Assembly (NCBI GenBank): GCA_934725795.1
Contig: CAKVCF010000020.1
Span: 1 to 8,951 of the forward strand
Direction: 5' to 3'
Origin: an uncultured Clostridia bacterium
GTDB taxonomy: Bacteria; Bacillota; Clostridia; Christensenellales; UBA1242
DNA length: 8,951 bases
In this document: positions 1-5,894 of the stretch, one piece after another
Layout of the letters: every line of letters starts with the position of its first letter
Position numbering within the stretch: position 1 is the first letter of the stretch
Program-made: the position numbers and the translations under genes
Notes under the pieces: generated by a model
What the model was told of the DNA's origin: nothing
Seen by the model: the letters and a program-made list of their open reading frames with translations, nothing else
Database searches by the model: none

Positions 1-26
1 TAACAAAGATATTCAAGTTTCACAAA

Positions 27-56
27 TTGCTATATAACTTAAAAATAAATTTAATA
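27..56 (+). promoter_or_regulatory. Possible promoter for trmR
   Basis: TTGCTA (27-32) and TTAATA (51-56) are separated by 18 bases and end 5 bases before the trmR ATG. An alternative -10 is TATAAC (33-38), which would give a leader of about 17 bases. No G occurs between position 30 and the ATG, so no Shine-Dalgarno is possible. Either reading predicts a leaderless or nearly leaderless message. The match to consensus is weak and the upstream gene is not visible, so this is tentative. Confidence 0.3.
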
Positions 57-61
57 ATCTT

Positions 62-676
62 ATGCAATTAGATGAAATTAAAAAATTTGGTAAAGAGAAT
101 AATGTGCCTATCAGTTTAGACGACACATTATCTTTTTTGCTTTCAACAATCAATCAAAATAATTGTAAACAAATTTTGGAAATTGGCACAGCAATAGGGT
201 ATAGTTCCATAGCAATGGCAACAAACACAAATTGTGAGCATATAGACACGGTTGAAATTGATGCTTCACGATACAATATTGCCGTTAAAAATATTACAGA
301 AGCGCACCAGCAGAATAAAATCACACCATATTTGATTGATGCGATGGAATATCTTAAAACATGCACAAAAAAATATGATTTGATTTATTTAGACGGAGCA
401 AAAAACCAATATGTTCACTATTTGCCATATTTAAAGCAAATTTTAAATCCAAACGTAATACTATTTGCTGACAATTTGTATTTTCATGGTATGGTGCTTG
501 GCAAAACAAAGGTTACAACAGGTTGCCGTGCAATGATAAAATCTTTGCATCAGTACATTGCTGAAATCACAACCGATCCAACCCTAGATAGTTTGATTTA
601 TGAAATTGGCGATGGTGTTGGTATAACAAGAATTAAAGCCGTAAATCATGGCGAATTTCCAAAGCCTAAAAAATAA
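62..676 (+). CDS. trmR: tRNA 5-hydroxyuridine O-methyltransferase (TrmR/YrrM-like)
   Basis: A 204-residue class I SAM-dependent O-methyltransferase of the COMT-like family. Motif I for SAM binding is at residues 38-50 (ILEIGTAIGYSSI), the acidic end of strand 2 is VEID (64-67), and the metal/active-site region is YLDGAKNQY (109-117) with D111, followed by FADNLYFHGMV (135-145) with D137 and N138. The DN-x-x-FHGMV stretch is typical of the YrrM branch. In Bacillus subtilis YrrM (TrmR) methylates 5-hydroxyuridine at tRNA position 34 to give 5-methoxyuridine. Here a U32 hydroxylase-family gene follows directly, which supports the same role. Length is normal for the family. The ATG at 62 is chosen because motif spacing from it is normal; it has no Shine-Dalgarno. 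A generic catechol-type or small-molecule methyltransferase is the alternative. Confidence 0.78.
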   Translation: MQLDEIKKFGKENNVPISLDDTLSFLLSTINQNNCKQILEIGTAIGYSSIAMATNTNCEHIDTVEIDASRYNIAVKNITEAHQQNKITPYLIDAMEYLKTCTKKYDLIYLDGAKNQYVHYLPYLKQILNPNVILFADNLYFHGMVLGKTKVTTGCRAMIKSLHQYIAEITTDPTLDSLIYEIGDGVGITRIKAVNHGEFPKPKK

Positions 677-705
677 TTGAAAAATTTTAAACAAAATATT
701 ATAAT
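677..705 (+). promoter_or_regulatory. Promoter P1 for trhP
   Basis: TTGAAA (677-682), a 17-base spacer and a perfect TATAAT (700-705) begin on the base after the trmR stop codon. This is a near-consensus sigma70-type promoter and predicts a start near 712, giving trhP a leader of about 138 bases. A second candidate lies just downstream: TTGCAG (715-720), 18 bases, TATAAT (739-744), with a weak -35. The trhP-kinase pair may therefore be transcribed separately as well as by read-through from trmR. Confidence 0.55.
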
Positions 706-788
706 ATTTTTAACTTGCAGTTTATGGTTATTACTATTTATAATTGTAAAAACATGGATTTTACTGGTTAAAAATTGCAGAGCTAATC

Positions 789-813
789 AAGATTTGCATA
801 AAGATCAAATCTT
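789..813 (+). other. Hairpin in the trhP leader
   Basis: AAGATTTG (789-796) and CAAATCTT (806-813) form a perfect 8-bp stem with a 9-base loop. No T-tract follows, so it is not an intrinsic terminator. It lies in the predicted 5' leader of trhP, 36 bases before the start codon, and may affect translation or mRNA stability. Stems of this AT-rich kind can also arise by chance. Confidence 0.3.
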
Positions 814-849
814 ATTTGCAACAATAGAAAAACACAAAAGGAAAATTAT

Positions 850-2049
850 ATGGAATTGCTTGCACCCGCAGGGGATAAAGAAAAGTTAATAATGGCAGTT
901 GAATACGGCGCTGATGCCGTTTATTTGGCATCTACACGCTTTGGTTTGCGCACTTTTGCTGGCAATTTTGATTTAGAAAATCTTAAATGGGCAGTAGACT
1001 ATGCACACAAACACAAAGTTAAAGTGTATGTAACTGTTAACATAATTCCGCACGAGAATGATTTGGCTGATTTGCCAGATTATATTAAATATTTAGATGA
1101 AATAGGCGTTGACGCTGTTATCTGTGCCGATTTAGGCGTTATCAGCATTGTTCGTCGCGTTGCACCAAATCTTGCTGTGCATGTTAGCACACAAGCAAAT
1201 ATAACCAATAGTGAAAGTGCATTGGTTTATGTTGGTCTTGGTGTAAAACGCCTTATTTTGGCACGTGAAATGAATTTGGAAGAAATTGCAACTTTGCGCA
1301 GCAAAATTCCAGCTGATATTGAATTGGAAGCATTTTGCCATGGTGCAATGTGCATAAGTTATTCAGGCAGATGCCTGTTAAGCAACTTTTTCACAGGTCG
1401 TGATGCAAACCGTGGGGCTTGTGTCCAAGCTTGTCGTTGGGGTTATGTAATAAGGGAAGTTAGCAAGCAACAAGAATATCCAATTGAAGAAGATACACAT
1501 GGCACATACATATTAAACAGCAAAGATATGTGTATGATTGACCACCTAGATAAATTGCAAAAAGCTGGTATATCTTCAATCAAAATTGAAGGTAGAATGA
1601 AAACTGAATACTATGTTGCAAACATAGTTAATGCTTATCGTGAAGCACTTGATTATTTGGCAACACACAAAACTTATGATTTGCCAGATTCAATTCGTAA
1701 CGAAGTGTTCAAGTGTAGCCATCGCGATTATAGTGAAGGTTTTTATTTTAATTCACCAAAGCAAACTCTTGAAACAAGTTTGCCAGAATCTAGTTATGAA
1801 TTTGTTGCAATTGTTAAGCAAAATAGCCAAAATGGGCTTACAAAAGTTGAAATGCGCAACAGATTTAAGGTTGGTGAGCAGTTGGAATTGTTGTCTAAAA
1901 CAAAAAACAATGCTATAATTAGTGTTGAACAGATTATAGATGAAGAAAATAATTTGCTTGACGAATGTAAAATTCCAAAACAAAATGTTTACATTAAAAC
2001 AAACTTGCCTTTGTGCGAATATGAAATTTTAAGAAGGAAAAAGATTTAG
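850..2049 (+). CDS. trhP: U32-family tRNA U34 hydroxylase (TrhP-like)
   Basis: A 399-residue protein of peptidase family U32. It opens with MELLAPAGDKEKL and the AVYLA strand of the barrel domain. The U32 signature EAFCHGAMCISYSGRCLLS is at 160-178, followed by RDANRGACVQACRWGY (184-199). The C-terminal part (about 315-397) resembles the small beta-barrel U32_C domain. Candidate Fe-S ligands are C168, C175, C191 and C228, with C163 and C195 nearby. E. coli YegQ (TrhP) and the Bacillus YrrN/YrrO pair are needed for prephenate-dependent 5-hydroxyuridine at tRNA wobble position 34; protease annotations of this family are historical. The upstream trmR would methylate the product. One U32 gene is seen here, against two in Bacillus. 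The ATG at 850 has AAAGGA (837-842) at good spacing, and the stop abuts the next gene. Confidence 0.85.
   Translation: MELLAPAGDKEKLIMAVEYGADAVYLASTRFGLRTFAGNFDLENLKWAVDYAHKHKVKVYVTVNIIPHENDLADLPDYIKYLDEIGVDAVICADLGVISIVRRVAPNLAVHVSTQANITNSESALVYVGLGVKRLILAREMNLEEIATLRSKIPADIELEAFCHGAMCISYSGRCLLSNFFTGRDANRGACVQACRWGYVIREVSKQQEYPIEEDTHGTYILNSKDMCMIDHLDKLQKAGISSIKIEGRMKTEYYVANIVNAYREALDYLATHKTYDLPDSIRNEVFKCSHRDYSEGFYFNSPKQTLETSLPESSYEFVAIVKQNSQNGLTKVEMRNRFKVGEQLELLSKTKNNAIISVEQIIDEENNLLDECKIPKQNVYIKTNLPLCEYEILRRKKI
2031..2037 (+). promoter_or_regulatory. Ribosome binding site supporting a TTG start
   Basis: AAGAAGG lies at the end of trhP, 12 bases before the TTG at 2050. The spacing is slightly long, but the start is supported by the NP-x-(A/S)-x-x-GK-like motif that begins a few residues in. 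The next in-frame ATG (2095) would remove that motif. Translation is probably coupled to termination of trhP, whose TAG ends at 2049. Confidence 0.6.
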
Positions 2050-2940
2050 TTGAAAAATTGTTCATCAGTGCTTGTGATATACAATCCAAACGCTATGCGC
2101 GGCAAAGTTAATGAATATTTGCCACATATACGCGAGCGTTTGTTTTTGCGTTACTCAACTGTTGACACGATTTCAGGTGAGAGCTGGCAAGATACCGAAG
2201 ATTTGGCATGTAAAAATGCTGAAAAGTATGACATAATTTTATCGCTTGGCGGCGATGGAACATTACATAATGTTATAAATGGTGTGGCACGCTCAAAACA
2301 AAAATGCATTGTTGGAGTATTACCATTTGGCACTTGTAACGATGTTGCACGCACGCTTAAAGTTCCACGTGAACTTGAAAAAGCATTGGACGCAGTTTTG
2401 CGTTTAAACACAACCACATATGACTTAATGTTTGATGGTGAGCAATATATTGGCTATACTTTAGCTGGCGGTTATTTAACAGGTGTTTCATTTAACACCA
2501 ATCAAAAGTTTAAACGCAAAGTTGGCAGATTTGCATATATCTGTGCAGGTATAAAGAACTTATTTACCTTTAAGGGCTTGCCTTTCACATTTAAAGTGGA
2601 CGGAGAAAGAATACATGGTCAATTTGTGTATGTTATGCTTATGAACGGGCATTCTGCGGGTGGTTTTAGCATAAACAAAGGTGAAGATTTGGCGAATGGA
2701 AGAATCAAATTTGTTGCTATTCAAAAAAGCAAGGGGGTAGGTGCATTTAACTGCTTTGTACGTTTGTTTACACGTGGAATAAATTCAATACGCAAAAATA
2801 AATATGCGATTGTAAGAGATGCTAAACAGATTGAAATTGAAAACCCTTCAAATGAAGCTTTCACTTTAGACGGCGAAAAAGTTAAATTTTTAACAAAACA
2901 AATTCAAGTTACAACTGAAATTGAAATGATAACAGGCTAA
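2050..2940 (+). CDS. Diacylglycerol/lipid kinase, YegS/BmrU/DgkB family
   Basis: A 296-residue protein, the usual length for the DAGK-catalytic-domain family. The N-terminal strand VLVIYNPNAMRGK (7-19) is the family start. The nucleotide-binding loop SLGGDGTLHNVING is at 65-78, and LPFGTCNDVAR (91-101) is the second conserved motif. FTLDGEK (271-277) is the conserved C-terminal DGE element of the second beta-sandwich domain. Members phosphorylate diacylglycerol (DgkB), returning it to phosphatidic acid for membrane lipid synthesis, or other lipids (YegS, sphingosine kinases). Substrate cannot be fixed from sequence. The enzyme is expected in the cytoplasm at the membrane face. It starts at TTG on the base after the trhP stop and ends inside a terminator, so it is the last gene of the unit. 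Confidence 0.85.
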   Translation: MKNCSSVLVIYNPNAMRGKVNEYLPHIRERLFLRYSTVDTISGESWQDTEDLACKNAEKYDIILSLGGDGTLHNVINGVARSKQKCIVGVLPFGTCNDVARTLKVPRELEKALDAVLRLNTTTYDLMFDGEQYIGYTLAGGYLTGVSFNTNQKFKRKVGRFAYICAGIKNLFTFKGLPFTFKVDGERIHGQFVYVMLMNGHSAGGFSINKGEDLANGRIKFVAIQKSKGVGAFNCFVRLFTRGINSIRKNKYAIVRDAKQIEIENPSNEAFTLDGEKVKFLTKQIQVTTEIEMITG

Positions 2941-2959
2941 CCGAAAGGTTGGCTTTTTT
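2936..2959 (+). terminator. Intrinsic terminator after the lipid kinase gene
   Basis: GCTAACC (2936-2942) pairs with GGTTGGC (2947-2953), seven pairs including one G-U, around a GAAA tetraloop, followed by six T (2954-2959). The left arm contains the stop codon of the kinase gene, so the unit ends with almost no 3' untranslated region. Confidence 0.88.
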
Positions 2960-2960
2960 A

Positions 2961-2992
2961 TTACAAACATAAATTAACTTAATTTGTTGTAA
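2961..2992. promoter_or_regulatory. Palindrome upstream of feoA, possible operator
   Basis: AAATTAA-C-TTAATTT (2971-2985) is a perfect 7-1-7 inverted repeat. It is flanked by TTACAA (2961-2966) and TTGTAA (2987-2992), which are also complementary. The 7-1-7 layout is that described for Fur boxes in Bacillus, and the next gene is iron uptake, but the bases do not match the Fur consensus well and the site is about 200 bp from feoA. In such AT-rich DNA chance is a real alternative. Confidence 0.3.
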
Positions 2993-3019
2993 CATTGTTT
3001 ATCTGTTGAATTTTTATTT

Positions 3020-3044
3020 TGTGTTAAAGCATTGTGTGTTAAAG
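3020..3044. repeat. Pair of 10-bp direct repeats upstream of feoA
   Basis: TGTGTTAAAG occurs at 3020-3029 and again at 3035-3044, a 15-bp period, in the gap between the kinase terminator and feoA. It could be a regulator site or a chance duplication. I could not place a convincing promoter relative to it. The rest of the 2960-3185 gap is AT-rich and I see no gene in it. Confidence 0.3.
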
Positions 3045-3185
3045 ATAGCATAAAAATTTAAACAAGAGTTTTAATTTTACAAAGAAGCGATTAAAGCGGA
3101 AAAATTTTAAATTAAAAAAAAAGATTTTTGATATAGATTTTATTGTTCCACTCATTTTTGTGGTTAAAAAATAATAGTATATTTT

Positions 3186-3413
3186 ATGAACTTGTCCCAA
3201 GCAAAAATCAATACACCATGTGTGCTTAAAACAGTAGAGGTTAAAGACCAAGCCACTAAAATCCGCCTTATGGAATTAGGATTAACCGCAGGCACCAAAA
3301 TAATTGTTAAACACAAAAGTGTGTTAAAAAAAACCATGCTAATAAGTTTTGCTTGGTCTTGTTTTACAATCAAAGATAACATTGCCAGCCAGTTGGAAGT
3401 GGAATATGTTTAG
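3186..3413 (+). CDS. feoA: Ferrous iron transport accessory protein FeoA
   Basis: A 75-residue protein with the SH3-like FeoA fold. The diagnostic stretch is IRLMELGLTAGTKIIVKHKS (26-45), matching the family's RLxELGLxxGxxIxV core. The short leader MNLSQAK and length are normal. FeoA is a small cytoplasmic partner of the FeoB permease and is thought to modulate its activity. It is the first gene of the operon, and its last codons overlap the feoB start by 8 bases (3406-3413). No Shine-Dalgarno precedes the ATG. A weak -10-like AATAGT (3173-3178) ends 7 bases before the ATG, but no clear -35 goes with it. Iron-dependent control is expected for the family; no confident Fur site is visible. Confidence 0.85.
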   Translation: MNLSQAKINTPCVLKTVEVKDQATKIRLMELGLTAGTKIIVKHKSVLKKTMLISFAWSCFTIKDNIASQLEVEYV

Positions 3414-5481
3414 CACAAATTCAAACAAATATGATTTAGAAAATTCAACAAAACAACCAAAAGAAATATTGCTTATTGGCAATCCAAATGTTGGCAAGTC
3501 AACATTGTTTAATTCTTTAACACGCGCACATGAACATACTGGAAATTTTCATGGCGTTACGGTAAGTGAAGCAAAAAAAGTTGTTAAGTTTGAAGGGCAA
3601 AATTATTGTTTTTTTGACTTGCCTGGCATGTATTCTTTTGTGCCTTTCAGCCGTGAAGAAGAGGTCAGCAAAAACATAATTTTAAGCAAAGCTTGCATAA
3701 GGCTTTTGGTTGCTGATGCAAACAGTTTAAGACGCAACTTATATTTAAGTGTGCAGATGATGGAAATGAATTTGCCACACAAAATTTTGATTAATAATTA
3801 TGATTATTTTGTGGAACACGGCAATCAAATTGATGTTAAAAATTTAAGCAAAAAATTAAATATTGATATAGAAATAATAAATGCAAAAAAACAAAAATTA
3901 ACAAATAATTTAATAAATTATTCAAAAAATAATATAAATTTGGCTGAAAAATTAAATTATTTAAATTTTTTTATAGAAAAAATAAAAAATAAATATAATT
4001 TAGATAAAAAACAAATAATTTTAGCATTAAATGGCGTTTTTGACGGCTTAAAACAAACTGAAATTGACTATATTAAAGGGTTTTATCCAGAAATTATTAA
4101 ACAAAGATATATTTTTATTGATAATATCTTAAAAAACACGATAAATATAAAAGAAAACTACATTTATGGTCAAAATAAATTAGATAAATTAATTTTAAAT
4201 CCATTTTTTATGGCTTTTTCTTTTATTTTTTTATTTTTTCTGTTTTTTTATTTAATATTTTTTCTTATTGGTCCAATATTAACAGATGCATTTATTTTTA
4301 TATTTAATTTTTCAATAACAAATCCAATTATAAACTTGCTAACAAATCTCACAGATAATGTTTGGATTATTGAATTTTTTTCGTCTGGTGTGTTTTCATC
4401 CTTTACAACTATTTTAGGCTTTTTGCCACAAATTTGTTTGATGTATGTGGTTTTAACAATCTTGGAAGATAGTGGAATTATTGCACGCCTTTGTTATGTG
4501 TTTGATGATTTTTTTAGTCGCATCGGGCTTAACGGAAAAGTGGTGTATATTTTGCTTTGCGGGCTTGGTTGTAACACACTTGCAACTTTAACAACGCGTA
4601 ACATAAAAGGCAAAAATATAAAAACAAAAGCGGCGTTAATAAATCCATATATAAGTTGCATGGCAAGGCTGCCAATTTATTCAGTTGTTGCATCTGCATT
4701 TTTTGGTGTTAAATCTTTTTTGGTTGTGTTAGGCCTTTATTTGCTTGGATTGATTGTGGCGCTTGTTATTGCTGCAATTTTAAACAAAACAATTTTGCCA
4801 ACAGAGCAGGGGGAATTATTGCTTGAATTTCCACCACTTAAACACATTGACGTAAAACATTGTTTGCAAACAGTTTTAACAAGTGCAGTTGACATGTTCC
4901 GCCGTCTGTTTTCAGTTGTGCTTTCAGTTGGTGTGATTGTTTGGATTTTAACTCACACTCAATTTTCACTTAAATACACACAAGATATAACAAACAGCAT
5001 TGCTTACCTTGTGGCAGATAAGATATCGTTTATCTTTGCACCAATAGGTTTAAATTCTGCAGGCATTGTTTGTGCGTTGTTTGTTGGCATTTTGGCAAAA
5101 GAATTGGTTGTAAGCACATTTTCTATTTGCAACAATGTGTTAACACGTTCAGCGCTTATTGCAAGTTTGGCAGCTGCAACAAGTGTTATACATTTTTCAC
5201 CAGCCAGTGCAGTGTCGTTTTTGATTTTTAGTTTGTTGTACTGTCCATGTGCAAGCAATATGGCAGTTTTAAAAGCGGAAACTGGCAAATTCTATGCATG
5301 GTTTGCTTTTCTAAGCCAACTTGCGATAGCATATGTTTTAGCATTTGTGGCATACCAGTCAATTAAGCATGGAATATTGGTTGGCGTGATTTTATTGCTT
5401 ATTTTGGCAATCATAACTTTTGCAATTTTCAAAATAAAAAAAGTTAAGCATCCAGAATGTGTGCGTTGCAAAAAATGTTAA
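3406..5481 (+). CDS. feoB: Ferrous iron transporter FeoB
   Basis: A 691-residue membrane permease for Fe2+ with an N-terminal GTPase domain. G1 is GNPNVGKS (25-32), G2 T52 in HGVTV, G3 DLPG (71-74), and G4 NNYD (130-133). A variable helical linker runs to about 230, then the TM core starts near 262. Gate 1 is GLGCNTLATLTTR (386-398), keeping the Cys (C389) but with Leu where the family usually has Pro. Gate 2 is PYISCMARLP (414-423). KELVVSTF (565-572) and LLYCPCAS (610-617) are family landmarks. The tail ends ECVRCKKC (684-691), a Cys cluster. The start is placed at 3406, not at the upstream in-frame ATG (3349), because it overlaps the feoA stop and has GGAAGTGG (3395-3402). Bases from about 3830 to 4340 are only about 5-15% G+C, unlike the rest of the gene, and the G5 region there (NAKKQKL) lacks the usual glycines. 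Confidence 0.93.
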   Translation: MFSTNSNKYDLENSTKQPKEILLIGNPNVGKSTLFNSLTRAHEHTGNFHGVTVSEAKKVVKFEGQNYCFFDLPGMYSFVPFSREEEVSKNIILSKACIRLLVADANSLRRNLYLSVQMMEMNLPHKILINNYDYFVEHGNQIDVKNLSKKLNIDIEIINAKKQKLTNNLINYSKNNINLAEKLNYLNFFIEKIKNKYNLDKKQIILALNGVFDGLKQTEIDYIKGFYPEIIKQRYIFIDNILKNTINIKENYIYGQNKLDKLILNPFFMAFSFIFLFFLFFYLIFFLIGPILTDAFIFIFNFSITNPIINLLTNLTDNVWIIEFFSSGVFSSFTTILGFLPQICLMYVVLTILEDSGIIARLCYVFDDFFSRIGLNGKVVYILLCGLGCNTLATLTTRNIKGKNIKTKAALINPYISCMARLPIYSVVASAFFGVKSFLVVLGLYLLGLIVALVIAAILNKTILPTEQGELLLEFPPLKHIDVKHCLQTVLTSAVDMFRRLFSVVLSVGVIVWILTHTQFSLKYTQDITNSIAYLVADKISFIFAPIGLNSAGIVCALFVGILAKELVVSTFSICNNVLTRSALIASLAAATSVIHFSPASAVSFLIFSLLYCPCASNMAVLKAETGKFYAWFAFLSQLAIAYVLAFVAYQSIKHGILVGVILLLILAIITFAIFKIKKVKHPECVRCKKC

Positions 5482-5608
5482 TTTTAAGCCATAACATATA
5501 AACCACAGCGCAATAAAACTAATAGATTTTTTAATTTGCTTTTTATTTCAATTTAGATTTATTTTAACTTTTGCTGTAAGTGCTTAGATTTTTTGTTATA
5601 TTTACTTT

Positions 5609-5665
5609 CTGCAAATTGTTAAATTATGGCATTGGCAAACTATCTGTAACAAACCATATTTGCAG
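5609..5665. other. Extended hairpin in the feoB-der gap
   Basis: CTGCAAA (5609-5615) pairs with TTTGCAG (5659-5665), and immediately inside TTGTTA (5616-5621) pairs with TAACAA (5647-5652). This gives 13 pairs with a 6-base bulge and a 25-base loop. No T-tract follows on either strand, so it is not a terminator. It could be part of a structured RNA or a protein-binding palindrome; chance is possible. Confidence 0.28.
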
Positions 5666-5711
5666 CAATTGTAATAGATTTGTTTTATCACAGCATCAAT
5701 TAAGAGTGTTG

Positions 5712-5760
5712 AAAAAAGCGTGGTGGCAATTTATATTAATCAAGATATTTAAATCACCAC
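5712..5760 (-). terminator. Possible minus-strand intrinsic terminator
   Basis: GTGGTG (5720-5725) pairs with CACCAC (5755-5760), with further inner pairs ATTT/AAAT and ATAT/ATAT around an 8-base loop. Read on the minus strand, the stem is followed after GC by six T (complement of 5712-5717). On the plus strand no T-tract follows. This is the form of a Rho-independent terminator for transcription running leftward from the der promoter region. No minus-strand gene longer than 34 codons is seen, so its client would be a short RNA or antisense transcription. Confidence 0.4.
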
Positions 5761-5858
5761 AACATGAGAATGTGATTTGCTGAAAATAATTTTTAAACAT
5801 GTCTTATTAATGCGATAGACAAAATTTAAATTTAATGTTTAAAAAATCAAATAAAATA

Positions 5859-5887
5859 TTGAAAATTTATTTAAAATATGATAAACT
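5859..5887 (+). promoter_or_regulatory. der promoter, predicted leaderless start
   Basis: TTGAAA (5859-5864), a 17-base spacer and TAAACT (5882-5887) end exactly 7 bases before the der ATG (5895). Transcription would start at or next to the A of the ATG. The 18 bases before the ATG contain no Shine-Dalgarno. The geometry is the same as at the GLUG gene promoter further on. Confidence 0.5.
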
Positions 5888-5894
5888 AAATCTT

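Larger units (their letters stand above)
5482..5894. other. 413-bp gap without a convincing gene
   Basis: The stretch between feoB and der has no coding region I can support. A 67-codon frame from GTG 5580 to 5783 has no ribosome site and no recognisable motif. The gap holds two hairpins (5609-5665 and 5720-5760) and the der promoter at its right end. No clear terminator for feoB is visible. No tRNA or known riboswitch was recognised. Confidence 0.6.

Noticed and set aside
1..61. Possible 3' end of an upstream gene (short open frame from position 2 closing with TAA at 35-37)
   Set aside because: Only 11 codons are visible and another frame is also open, so no gene can be assigned.
677..889. 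A 70-codon frame from TTG directly after trmR, with a hydrophobic stretch
   Set aside because: It has no Shine-Dalgarno, overlaps trhP by 40 bases in another frame, and its first bases form a near-consensus promoter. The hydrophobic look follows from AT-rich DNA. A real small membrane protein is not excluded.
3308..3332. Imperfect hairpin inside feoA followed by an A-run
   Set aside because: It is within coding sequence, has a bulge, and is not followed by T on the plus strand.
3349..3405. N-terminal extension of FeoB from the upstream in-frame ATG
   Set aside because: The extra 19 residues overlap feoA out of frame and are not part of the family; the ATG at 3406 has a Shine-Dalgarno and the usual stop-start overlap.
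5505..5577. ACAGC/GCTGT pair and T-runs after feoB as a terminator
   Set aside because: Only 5 pairs around a loop of more than 60 bases; no compact stem precedes the T-runs.
5580..5783. A 67-codon frame with a CxxC in the feoB-der gap
   Set aside because: GTG start without Shine-Dalgarno, no family resemblance, and the frame spans both hairpins.
5835..5894. Twenty-residue N-terminal extension of Der
   Set aside because: Der proteins start close to the first G1 motif, the upstream ATG has no ribosome site, and it precedes the predicted promoter.
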